Shown: one piece after another, positions 1 through 7,144 of the stretch
Position numbering within the stretch: position 1 is the stretch's first letter
Layout of the letters: every line of letters starts with the position of its first letter
DNA from: an uncultured Oscillospiraceae bacterium
GTDB lineage: Bacteria; Bacillota_A; Clostridia; Oscillospirales; Oscillospiraceae
Reading direction: 5' to 3'
Length of the DNA stretch: 48,515 nt
Assembly: GCA_900754605.1 (NCBI GenBank)
Contig: CAAEDK010000159.1
Coordinates: 1-48,515 of the forward strand
Translations under genes and position numbers: made by a program
The notes under the pieces: model-generated
Told to the model about the DNA's origin: nothing
Databases searched by the model: none
Seen by the model: the letters and a program-made list of their open reading frames with translations, nothing else

Positions 1-984
1 GGTCACCCCCGCGTCCGCCAGGCGGCGCAGCAGCTCCGCCCCCCGCTCCTCCGCAATGGCCAGGAGCAGGCCGCCGGAGGTCTGGGGGTCGTAGAGGCAG
101 TCCAGCACCGCCTGGGGGAAGGTCCCCGCCGTCTCCACCTCCGGCCCGGCAAACTCCAGATTGCGGTAGGCCCCCGCCGGGATGATGCCGTCCCGGGCCA
201 GCTCCAGGGCCTGGGGCACGATGGGCACCCGCCCCGGCCAGAGCTCGATGGTGCACCCGGCCCCCTCCGCCATCTCCCTGGCGTGGCCGATCAGGCCGAA
301 GCCCGTCACATCGGTGCAGGCGCTGGGCCGCAGGGGCACGGCCGCCCGGGCCGCGTCCCGGTTGAGCGCCGCCATCAGATCCGTCATCGCCCGGTACTCC
401 GCCCCGCTCAGCAGCTCCGCCTTGGCGGCGGTGGTCAGGATACCGGTACCCAGGGGCTTGGTGAGCACCAGCAGATCCCCCTCCCTGGCCCCCCGGTTGG
501 TCAGTACCGCTCCGGGGTGGACCAGGCCGCTGACGCACAGGCCGTACTTGGGCTCCGCGTCCTCGATGCTGTGGCCGCCTGCGGTCACTGCGCCAGCCTC
601 CGCCACCTTGGCCGCGCCCCCCTCCAGGATGGCCCCCACCGCTTCCCGCGGCAGGCAGGAGGGGACGGCCAGCAGATTCATGGCCAGCCTGGGCTCGCCC
701 CCCATGGCGTACACGTCGGAGAGGGCGTTGGCCGCCGCGATCTGCCCAAAGTCATAGGGGTCGTCCACCACCGGCGGGAAGAAATCCACCGTCTGGATCA
801 GCGCCAGCTCATCCGTGAGGCGGTACACCGCGGCGTCATCGCTGGAGTCATAGCCCACCAGCAGGTTGGGCTCAAGCGTCCGGGGCAGCCCGGACAAAAT
901 CTGTTGCAGGACACCCGGTCCCAGCTTGGCCCCTCACCCACCGGCCGTGGTCATGGCGGTCAGGCGCAGCTTCTCATACGGCAT
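1..984 (-). CDS. selD: Selenide, water dikinase SelD, selenocysteine-containing, C-terminus cut by window edge
   Basis: SelD makes selenophosphate from selenide and ATP, the selenium donor for selenocysteine and selenouridine. Reading leftwards from ATG at 984 gives MPYEKLRLTAMTTAGG, then TGA (936-934), then GAKLGPG and an uninterrupted frame to the window edge (328 codons). The TGA sits where SelD proteins carry their catalytic Cys or Sec (GG-C/U-xAK context), so it is read as Sec17 rather than as a stop. Downstream are the family landmarks: GYDSSDDAAVY, TVDFFPPVVDDPYDFG, ANALSDVYAMGG, GGHSIEDAEPKYG and CTDVTGFGLIGH. SelD is usually around 345 residues, so only the last few codons are missing. 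A caller that treats TGA as stop would split or shorten this gene. It is divergent from the truncated ATPase gene. Confidence 0.93.
889..910 (-). promoter_or_regulatory. Candidate bacterial SECIS hairpin of selD
   Basis: Starting 24 nt after the selD UGA, the mRNA can form CCUG-CAA / UUG-UC-CGGG (one U-G pair) with apical loop CAGAUU and a two-base bulge on the 3' side. A short helix at this distance, with a G near the start of the loop and a U bulge, is what SelB recognises in bacteria. Folding was done by eye only. Confidence 0.45.
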
Positions 985-1009
985 AGACTCACCCCCTCTC
1001 TTTTTTTAT

Positions 1010-1039
1010 AGTGTACCACAGCCTCCAGGCAAAAGGCAA
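1010..1039 (-). promoter_or_regulatory. Candidate sigma-A promoter of selD
   Basis: On the minus strand TTGCCT (1039-1034) is followed after 18 bp by TACACT (1015-1010), with a TG one base upstream of the -10, about 26 bp before the selD ATG. A GAGAGGGGGTGA purine-rich ribosome-binding stretch lies between promoter and start. The match is moderate. Confidence 0.35.
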
Positions 1040-1113
1040 CCATACCGCGCCGCACCCCCCTCCCCCTCCACGCATACGCTGGAGTGAGAAACTAGAGACT
1101 TGGAGGGTCATTT

Positions 1114-1404
1114 ATGCAAGCGGAAGCAAAGGTTTGTTTTTATCTGGGCGCCAATTCCCCCACCGGCTTCTACTCCCTGTACGACCAACTGCTTGAGCCC
1201 GAGCAGGCCGAAACCATCTACATATTGAAGGGCGGGCCGGGCTGCGGCAAGTCCTCCCTGATGCGCCGGGTGGCCCAGGCCATGGAGGAGAAGGGGGCTT
1301 CGGTGGAGTACATCGCCTGCTCCGGCGACCCGGACTCCCTAGACGCGGTGGTGTTCCCCGCCCTGAACACCGCCATTGTGGACGGCACCGCTCCTCATGG
1401 CTGA
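1114..1404 (+). pseudogene. Truncated P-loop ATPase (N-terminal remnant, PRK06851-like family)
   Basis: The 96 codons begin like a clostridial family of roughly 360-residue double P-loop ATPases of unknown role: FYLGANSPTGFYSLYDQL, a Walker A motif GGPGCGKSS near residues 41-49, then EYIACSGDPDSLDAVVFPAL and AIVDGTAPH. In family members the chain continues from DGTAPH with a V-x-P segment and a second ATPase half. Here it reads one glycine and stops at TGA. Only about a quarter of the protein is left, and the next gene (EAL-HDOD, minus strand) ends 17 bp away. The break therefore coincides with the edge of the motility island. The family assignment is from memory of the motif pattern; the Walker A is directly visible. 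A ribosome-binding site (TTGGAGGGTC) precedes the start. Confidence 0.75.
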
Positions 1405-1420
1405 GCAACAGAAGGATACT

Positions 1421-2707
1421 TTAGGTATCTATCTTTGTGTCATCGGTTATCTGTCCCTGCACCGGCCGGTTCATTTCGATCCAAACCCGGTTTACCTCTT
1501 CCATACAGGTAAAATAGAGACTGGTCAGCAGATTCGTAGGAATTCCAAGCTCTCCGGTCAGTCTATCAATCTTTTCCCAATCCGCATGTTCATAGCTCAG
1601 GGCCAGATCGTACAGCATTCCAGCCCGGCCGGTATGCTGTAAAAGGGCCTCCTTAGCCTCCGCACACAGAGGAATGGGCTTCAGAATCTCCGCCAGCGGA
1701 GCATCAATGAGATAATTCAGGGTAGAAAACATCCCCATTAAGTAGGCATCCGGCTTGGAGATCGGCATATCCTTTGCGTAGTTCATCAGCTTGCTACAGA
1801 AGTTGGCCCGCATGAACGACATTCTGAGAAACTCCTCCGCGCCCTCCTCCATCTGATTCTCGGCATTGCTGGCGCTCAGCAGGTAGACCCATTGACGCAG
1901 TTCGCTCAGGCCCATAGTCATGATCGCCTGGCGTACGCTGGTTACCCGGTGGCGGAGCGCATAATAGCAGGAGTTTGCCATCCGCAGCAGGCCATAGGTC
2001 AGCGTAGCATCTACGGAAATAATCTGCTCAATCTCCTCCACATCCGGCTCGTCCCGCGTCATCGCCACCATTAGGCGGAAGAAGTTGCTCTGCAAATATC
2101 CGCTGCTGTGGGTCTGTGTGGTCAGCTTTTCCGCCACATAGGGGCCCTCCAGGGCATCCACCCCCAGCTTGACGGCCTTCTGGTAGGTTTCCTCCCGGTC
2201 AATCCCCACGGCGATACACTGCTTTTTCATGCTGTGGGCGATGTCGATGATGTTTTTCAGCGTCAGCTCCGGCGTGGTCTGGATGTTCAGCTTAATGTAG
2301 TCGATCCGGTCCAGGATTCCCAGATAGCGCGGGGCAAACTGGAATTCATTGACCGCCACCTGATAGCCCTCTTTTGCATACTGCTGCACCATATGCATGG
2401 CCAGGGGATGAATGATAACGCTGTCGTCAATCTGGATCACCAGCTCCCCCTTGTCAAAGAGGTGGGGCGTTTTTTTCATCAGAAGCGTGGTGGTGAAGGT
2501 CATAAAATTCAGTGAGCCGCGCAGCAGCTTATCGGTATTCATGGTGAGGAAATTGTAAATGGTGTCCGCTGCGGCAAAGTCGTTCTCCCTGACGTTTTTG
2601 CCGTTGTCGCCAAAGGCCTGGTTTTCCCCGTGGTACTGGATCTCATAGCCGATGATCTTATTTGCCTGGTCTTTGATGGGCTGACGAACGATATATTTGC
2701 TGCTCAT
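1421..2707 (-). CDS. Degenerate EAL domain plus HDOD domain protein (YuxH-like)
   Basis: A 428-residue protein with an N-terminal EAL-like half (about 1-200) and a C-terminal HDOD half (about 205-400). The N-terminus RQPIKDQANKIIGYEIQYHG matches the start of EAL-HDOD proteins, but the usual catalytic signatures are gone: the DDFG loop reads VNEFQF and the second half reads AVGIDREETYQ instead of AEGVET. It is therefore unlikely to hydrolyse c-di-GMP and may act as a sensor or scaffold. The HDOD part shows LRMANSCYYALRHRVTSVRQAIMTMGLSEL. It overlaps the end of cheV by 4 bp (ATGA), so it is the last gene of the flagellar operon. No terminator is visible after it: only 16 bp separate its stop from the truncated ATPase frame. 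An inhibitory or signalling role in motility is inference. Confidence 0.82.
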   Translation of the reverse strand: MSSKYIVRQPIKDQANKIIGYEIQYHGENQAFGDNGKNVRENDFAAADTIYNFLTMNTDKLLRGSLNFMTFTTTLLMKKTPHLFDKGELVIQIDDSVIIHPLAMHMVQQYAKEGYQVAVNEFQFAPRYLGILDRIDYIKLNIQTTPELTLKNIIDIAHSMKKQCIAVGIDREETYQKAVKLGVDALEGPYVAEKLTTQTHSSGYLQSNFFRLMVAMTRDEPDVEEIEQIISVDATLTYGLLRMANSCYYALRHRVTSVRQAIMTMGLSELRQWVYLLSASNAENQMEEGAEEFLRMSFMRANFCSKLMNYAKDMPISKPDAYLMGMFSTLNYLIDAPLAEILKPIPLCAEAKEALLQHTGRAGMLYDLALSYEHADWEKIDRLTGELGIPTNLLTSLYFTCMEEVNRVWIEMNRPVQGQITDDTKIDT

Positions 2708-3645
2708 GCCTGTCCTGCCTCCCGCTTCCGTCTGCTGCGCTCCAAAAGATGGTCCACAATTCCGATCAAATGCCCGATTTCCGGCTTGCTCAACTGCTCA
2801 TCCGCACCGACCTCTTTGCCCTTGCGGCGCATCTCCTCTGTAATCAGGGAGGAGAAAATGATCACTGGAATGGCCTGCAGCTCTTTATCCTCCTTGATCC
2901 GCTTGGTGAGGTTATGGCCGTCCATCTGGGGCATCTCCAGGTCGGTAATCACAATAGAAACCTGTCCGGTGGGGCCCCCGCCGTCCTTGCACGCCTGCAG
3001 CGCCTCCCACAGCTCTGCGCCGTTTTGGAACATGCGCAGGTTGGTATACCCCGCCTTAGTCAGCGCGGTACGGATCATCTGGGACAGCAGGATGGAGTCC
3101 TCCGCGACCCAGACCGGCTCGCTTCGCTTCTCCCGCTTACCCATAGCATCCACCTCACTGAGCTGGATACCGGTCTCCGGCGCAATCTCGGCCACAATCT
3201 TTTCAAAATCCAGAATCGTGACCAAGTCCTTGCCGCACTGAGCGATTCCGGTGGCAACCCCGTCTGCGCCCCCGGAAACCGTGTTGTCCGGCTTCTGGAT
3301 GTCCCGCCACGAGATACGGCTGATCCCCACTACCGTATGGACGCGGAAGGCAATGTGCATTTTATTGAAATTGGTGATAATGAAGAGATCCTTTTCCCCT
3401 TTGGGTTCGGTATGTCCACTGAGATACTCCGGCAGATCCACCACGGTAATCACGATGTCCCGGGGTTTAAAAATCCCTTCCACTGCCGGGTGGGCATGGG
3501 GCATTGGGTGCACCGGCGCCGACAGCATAATCTCACGCACCTTGGCCACATTGATCCCGTAGAGATTTCCGTCAATGGTAAACTCCATGATCTCAATCTC
3601 GTTTGTCCCCGTCTCCAATAAAATTCCGTCTTTGTTGTTTTCCAT
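2704..3645 (-). CDS. cheV: Chemotaxis coupling protein CheV (CheW domain plus receiver)
   Basis: 313 residues: a CheW-like domain (about 15-160, GNLYGINVAKVREIM and ILDFEKIVAEI) followed by a receiver domain (about 177-300) with acidic pair E182-D183, phosphoacceptor D235 in VITDLEMPQMDG, and the Lys of LSKPEIG. CheV couples receptors to CheA and is phosphorylated by CheA during adaptation. ATG at 3645 was chosen over a GTG five codons earlier because GGGGGAA lies 6 nt upstream. It overlaps the following EAL-HDOD gene by 4 bp and follows cheD by 40 bp, completing a CheC-CheD-CheV adaptation set. Confidence 0.94.
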   Translation of the reverse strand: MENNKDGILLETGTNEIEIMEFTIDGNLYGINVAKVREIMLSAPVHPMPHAHPAVEGIFKPRDIVITVVDLPEYLSGHTEPKGEKDLFIITNFNKMHIAFRVHTVVGISRISWRDIQKPDNTVSGGADGVATGIAQCGKDLVTILDFEKIVAEIAPETGIQLSEVDAMGKREKRSEPVWVAEDSILLSQMIRTALTKAGYTNLRMFQNGAELWEALQACKDGGGPTGQVSIVITDLEMPQMDGHNLTKRIKEDKELQAIPVIIFSSLITEEMRRKGKEVGADEQLSKPEIGHLIGIVDHLLERSRRKREAGQA

Positions 3646-3685
3646 GACCCATTCCCCCACTTTCAGATTGTTCTATTCCTACCGG

Positions 3686-4168
3686 CTAAAAAATGAGCTC
3701 CGGCTTTCCGTAGCAGCGGACACAGCCTTGTCCGGTGGCCGCGTCAAAGAGCAGGGTCCGGGCCACCGTGCCGCCTACATCCTCCTGTAGCAGCCGGACG
3801 CCCTCTGTACGCAGCGTCATATGGACGCTTTCAATATTCCGCTGTCCAATATTGCCCAGATTTCCACCGCCGGCTACCTCAAACATGCGGGCTCCGCCGG
3901 CAATTTTGGCTGTAACCCGCGCCCGTTTGGCGCCTCGCCGCTCCATTTCCCGCAGCGTCTCCCGGATGCCGGTATCCGCATACTTGAGCGGGGACTTCCG
4001 CCCCGTCTCCAGATTCAGGGGCAGCATGATGTGGAGCAGGGCGGCCAGCTTGAGCATGGGATCATAGAAGCAGATTCCAATGCAGGAGCCCAGGGCGTAA
4101 GTCACCAGCATCCCACTGCCCTGCGCCATTTTCATGTCGGCGATCCCAACCACCAGCTTGTCATTCAT
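3686..4168 (-). CDS. cheD: Chemoreceptor glutamine deamidase CheD
   Basis: CheD deamidates glutamines in chemoreceptors and also stimulates CheC. The 160-residue chain has the catalytic set at the expected spacing: T23, C29 in YALGSCIGICFYDP, and H46 in LAALLHIMLP, matching the T21/C27/H44 arrangement of Thermotoga CheD with a shift of two. The later motif KIAGGARMF is also present. The ATG at 4168 overlaps the cheC stop by 8 bp, suggesting translational coupling; a GTG three codons upstream is an alternative start. Confidence 0.95.
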   Translation of the reverse strand: MNDKLVVGIADMKMAQGSGMLVTYALGSCIGICFYDPMLKLAALLHIMLPLNLETGRKSPLKYADTGIRETLREMERRGAKRARVTAKIAGGARMFEVAGGGNLGNIGQRNIESVHMTLRTEGVRLLQEDVGGTVARTLLFDAATGQGCVRCYGKPELIF

Positions 4169-4781
4169 CCAAAACACCCAGCTTCCGCAGCAGGAAATTG
4201 AGGGAACGCACGTCAGGTGACAGCAGGAGTCGGCAGGGCACGCTGTGCTTTTCGCAGATGAAATTGGTGCCGATGGTCATAATGTAATCCGACTGTCCTC
4301 CAAACTCCGCCATGGGCACCGTAATAATCGCCCCCTGCATGTCCACAGCAAAGCCAGGCACCGATGGCTGAATCGTTACCCCAGCCAATCCAGAGAGGGC
4401 GTTGACGAAGGTGGAGATCATGATGTTGCCCACCTCTACCAGGGCTGAGCGGTCCAGCTCCGAGAGCTGCCCATATTCGCAAACCGTCCGGTTCATCATG
4501 CGGCCCAGCACCTGATTGATAAAGTCCATCTGCTGTACCGAGAGCATAATACCGTTGATTTCCCCGCCCAGACGCACCAGCACACCGGCCGTGATCACCT
4601 CCGGCCCGCCGATCCAGTCGATAGCCTCGTTGTAACCGAGGATGCGCACCTCCGGCATTTCAATGCGCACCTCACACTGGAGCAGGCTGGAGAGGGCCGT
4701 CGCCGCGTTGCCCGTCCCGATGCTGCCGATCTCCCGGAGCGTATCCAGTTCCAGGCCGCTGAGTTCATTAAAGTTTTTCAC
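4161..4781 (-). CDS. cheC: CheY-P phosphatase CheC
   Basis: CheC dephosphorylates CheY-P and binds CheD. The 206-residue chain has the twofold CheC fold with two copies of the [DS]xxxExxN(x22)P motif. Copy two is intact: S112, E116, N119, P142 (SALVEVGN). Copy one reads D13, E17, S20, P43 (DTLREIGS), so the active-site Asn is a Ser encoded by AGC (4724-4722). The protein may thus have only one working centre. It lies 13 bp after flgG and overlaps cheD. Confidence 0.94.
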   Translation of the reverse strand: MKNFNELSGLELDTLREIGSIGTGNAATALSSLLQCEVRIEMPEVRILGYNEAIDWIGGPEVITAGVLVRLGGEINGIMLSVQQMDFINQVLGRMMNRTVCEYGQLSELDRSALVEVGNIMISTFVNALSGLAGVTIQPSVPGFAVDMQGAIITVPMAEFGGQSDYIMTIGTNFICEKHSVPCRLLLSPDVRSLNFLLRKLGVLDE

Positions 4782-4794
4782 GTATTTTCCCTGC

Positions 4795-5526
4795 CTATCC
4801 GTTTGTCAGGTTGTTGACCGTCGTCTCGATTTCGTCCGCTGTCTGCATCATGCGCAGGACATAGCTGTATGTCCGCTGGGCCTCAATCACCTTTCCCATC
4901 TCAGAAGCCAAGTCCACATTGGAGCTCTCCAGATAGCCCTGGCGCACCTCCGAGGGGCTCATCCACACCGCACCGTTTTTCTCCGTGGTCACAAACCGGC
5001 CGCTGCCCACATGCTGAAGGCCGTCCAGGTATTGAATGGTAAACACGCCCACAGGCTGGCGCGCCTCAGCGTCCGTCACCACAATGGGATAGCCGTTGGT
5101 GTCCAGAACCTGCCGGCCCTCTCCATCCGCCAGATAGTAAAGCGTATCCGTTGTTCCGTCCTCCTTTGTCTGCTGAAACGAGGACAGGGCGAAGGAGCCG
5201 TCCCGGGTGTAGGAAATCTCTCCGGTATCCGGGTCATACAGGGCGAAAAAGCCGTCGCCCACAATGGCGTAATCCTGCTTGCGCCCCGTCTCCTCCAGCG
5301 CTGCGGAGCGGAAATCCGTGATGGTGGACACCATGCGGGTACCGCTGCCCTTGGGGAGCTGCTGGCCGTCGATACCGTCTACCATCCGGTACATCAGAGC
5401 CTCAAAGGCGGGCTTCTCCGCCCGGAATCCAAAGGTGTTCGCGTTGGCCATATTATTGCCCTGGACTCCCATGCGCTCCATTTGCTGCTGCGCGCCCACC
5501 GTGGCGGTATAAAAAGCCTGAAGCAT
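4795..5526 (-). CDS. flgG: Flagellar rod/hook-basal body protein, FlgG/FlhP type
   Basis: 243 residues with the flg_bb_rod N-terminus (MLQAFYTATVGAQQQMERMGVQGNNMANANTFGFRA broken here as a family signature: NNMANANTFGF at residues 23-33), the central DYAIVGDGFFAL motif, and the C-terminal segment ESSNVDLASEMGKVIEAQRTY with a coiled-coil tail. The FlgF/FlgG pair builds the distal rod. In Bacillus the equivalent genes are called flhO and flhP. It lies 16 bp after its paralogue, within the flagellar operon. The exact paralogue (FlgF or FlgG) is assigned by order and size only. Confidence 0.88.
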   Translation of the reverse strand: MLQAFYTATVGAQQQMERMGVQGNNMANANTFGFRAEKPAFEALMYRMVDGIDGQQLPKGSGTRMVSTITDFRSAALEETGRKQDYAIVGDGFFALYDPDTGEISYTRDGSFALSSFQQTKEDGTTDTLYYLADGEGRQVLDTNGYPIVVTDAEARQPVGVFTIQYLDGLQHVGSGRFVTTEKNGAVWMSPSEVRQGYLESSNVDLASEMGKVIEAQRTYSYVLRMMQTADEIETTVNNLTNG

Positions 5527-5542
5527 CGTTCTCCTCCTCTGC

Positions 5543-6295
5543 TTATAAGCGTCCCAGCTCTGTTGTCGCCTTGGTCAGCACGCCGTCATAGAGCTTCAGC
5601 ACCTGTGCGGCGCTCTGAAGCGCCCGCTGGGCCGTCATCATATCGCTCATCTCCTGGAGCATGTCCACGTTGGCATTCTCCACCCATTTCCAGTGGAGCT
5701 TTGCCTGGGAGGGAGCCGGCGCCTGCCCATTCGCACCGAACAGGCCGCTCTCATTTTTCTCCAGCAGCCCGTTGTCCGCAAAGGCATACAGGCCCAGCCG
5801 GCCCACATAGCCGCCGCCCTCTGTATAGAGGTTCCCTGCCTGATCGGCCCGGATACGGTCGGTGGCCAGATAGACCGGTTGTCCATCCGCCCCCAGGACC
5901 CGCCCATGGGCGGGCAGGCAAAGATAGCCCTCCCCATCCAGAGAAAAGCTGCCGCTGCGGGTGTACTCGACGCCCTGAGCCGTCTGGATGGCGAAAAAGC
6001 CATCCCCTTCGATGGCGAAGTCGAGCGTCAGCCCCGTCTCCTCCAGGCTTCCCTGGCTATAGTCCACATAGAGCTGACTGGGAGCCAGGATATAGCTCTC
6101 CTCACCGATCACGGTGGGGCTGCTTTTGTCCTTATTACCTACCCGGCTGATCAGCACTTCCTGGAAGGTGCTGTCCGTATACTGCTCCGCCTTATACCCG
6201 GAGGTGGAGAGATTCGTCATGTTGTTGGCAACCGTGTCCAGCCGGCGGCTCTGGGACAGGATGCCGGAGGTCAGGTTGTAAAACCCTTTTGTCAT
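5543..6295 (-). CDS. flgF: Flagellar rod/hook-basal body protein, FlgF/FlhO type
   Basis: 250 residues of the same family as the next gene: N-terminal FYNLTSGILSQSRRLDTVANNM followed by TNLSTSGYKAE, central DFAIEGDGFFAI, and C-terminal ENANVDMLQEMSDMMTAQRAL before an amphipathic tail. It is exported by the flagellar type III apparatus and has no signal peptide. The gene starts 25 bp after the stop of fliA, the usual fliA/sigD-proximal position for these rod genes in some Firmicutes. Confidence 0.88.
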   Translation of the reverse strand: MTKGFYNLTSGILSQSRRLDTVANNMTNLSTSGYKAEQYTDSTFQEVLISRVGNKDKSSPTVIGEESYILAPSQLYVDYSQGSLEETGLTLDFAIEGDGFFAIQTAQGVEYTRSGSFSLDGEGYLCLPAHGRVLGADGQPVYLATDRIRADQAGNLYTEGGGYVGRLGLYAFADNGLLEKNESGLFGANGQAPAPSQAKLHWKWVENANVDMLQEMSDMMTAQRALQSAAQVLKLYDGVLTKATTELGRL

Positions 6296-6320
6296 ATGGC
6301 CTTCTCCCTTCTGCTGTGTA

Positions 6321-7124
6321 CTACGCTCCTATGTACTGCTTCATGTAGGCCTGGAGCCGCTGAATGGCCCGGTTATGGATTTGTGAAATACGCGGCGCGC
6401 TGACCCCAAGGACCTGTGCAATCTCCTTCATGGTCAGCTCTTTTTCATAATACAGGGAGAGCACCAGCCGCTCATTCTCCCGCAGGGAGGCGATTCCCCG
6501 GCGCAGCACCTCGTGCAGCTCCTTTTGCTGATAAGCATCCTCCGGCGGATTGCCGGACAGTGCCTTGCCGGTTACATTCCCATAGGTGTCCAAAAGCACC
6601 TCGAAAGACATCAGGTTGGAAAACGCCGTTTCAGAGAGGAGCTCCTCATAGTCCTTCTGGCTGAGCTTCAGGTAGTCTGCCATCTCCTGATCGCTGGGGG
6701 TATGGCCCAGCTCTATGGACAGCTCCTCAGCCGCCCGCTTCAGCCGGGTGGCCTTCTGCCGGACCCTCCGCGGAATCCAGTCCTGCTTGCGTACCAGGTC
6801 GATCACCATTCCCCGCAGCCGCTTTGCGATGTACGCCTCGAACTTGACCTCCTTTTCGGGGTCATACTTGTCCACAGCGCTGAGCAGAACCAAAATTCCC
6901 TCATGGATCACATCATCCAACTGGGTAAACCCGCTGAACAGCCCGCAGGTCTGAATCGCAATCCGGCGTACCAGATCGGTATACCGCAGCACCAGGGCCC
7001 ACTTCAGCTCCATATCCCCCGTCTCCTTGTAGCGCAGCAGAAGGGTCTGATTGTCCATCTGGTCGACCGCCTGCTGACCTCCGCCGGGGGATAGGGCCGT
7101 TTCCATCTGTTTTAACTTATTCAT
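6321..7124 (-). CDS. fliA: Flagellar sigma factor sigma-28 (FliA/SigD/WhiG family)
   Basis: A 267-residue sigma-70-family protein with region 2 (GFTQLDDVIHEGILVLLSAVDKYDP, then KFEAYIAKRLRGMVIDLVRKQDW), region 3 (HTPSDQEMADYLKLSQKDYEELL) and region 4 (LPSLRENERL-like helix and MKEIAQVLGVSAPRISQIHNRA). It directs transcription of late flagellar genes such as flagellin. ATG at 7124 is preferred over one six codons earlier because AAGGG lies 7 nt upstream. Its place inside the flgB operon means that late genes depend on transcription of this operon. No FlgM anti-sigma factor gene is visible in the window. Confidence 0.96.
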   Translation of the reverse strand: MNKLKQMETALSPGGGQQAVDQMDNQTLLLRYKETGDMELKWALVLRYTDLVRRIAIQTCGLFSGFTQLDDVIHEGILVLLSAVDKYDPEKEVKFEAYIAKRLRGMVIDLVRKQDWIPRRVRQKATRLKRAAEELSIELGHTPSDQEMADYLKLSQKDYEELLSETAFSNLMSFEVLLDTYGNVTGKALSGNPPEDAYQQKELHEVLRRGIASLRENERLVLSLYYEKELTMKEIAQVLGVSAPRISQIHNRAIQRLQAYMKQYIGA

Positions 7125-7144
7125 GCAGATACCCTTCCCCATCT

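Noticed and set aside
934..936. Nonsense mutation or sequencing error making selD a pseudogene
   Set aside because: The TGA is exactly at the known Cys/Sec position, the frame is otherwise clean, and a SECIS-like hairpin follows.
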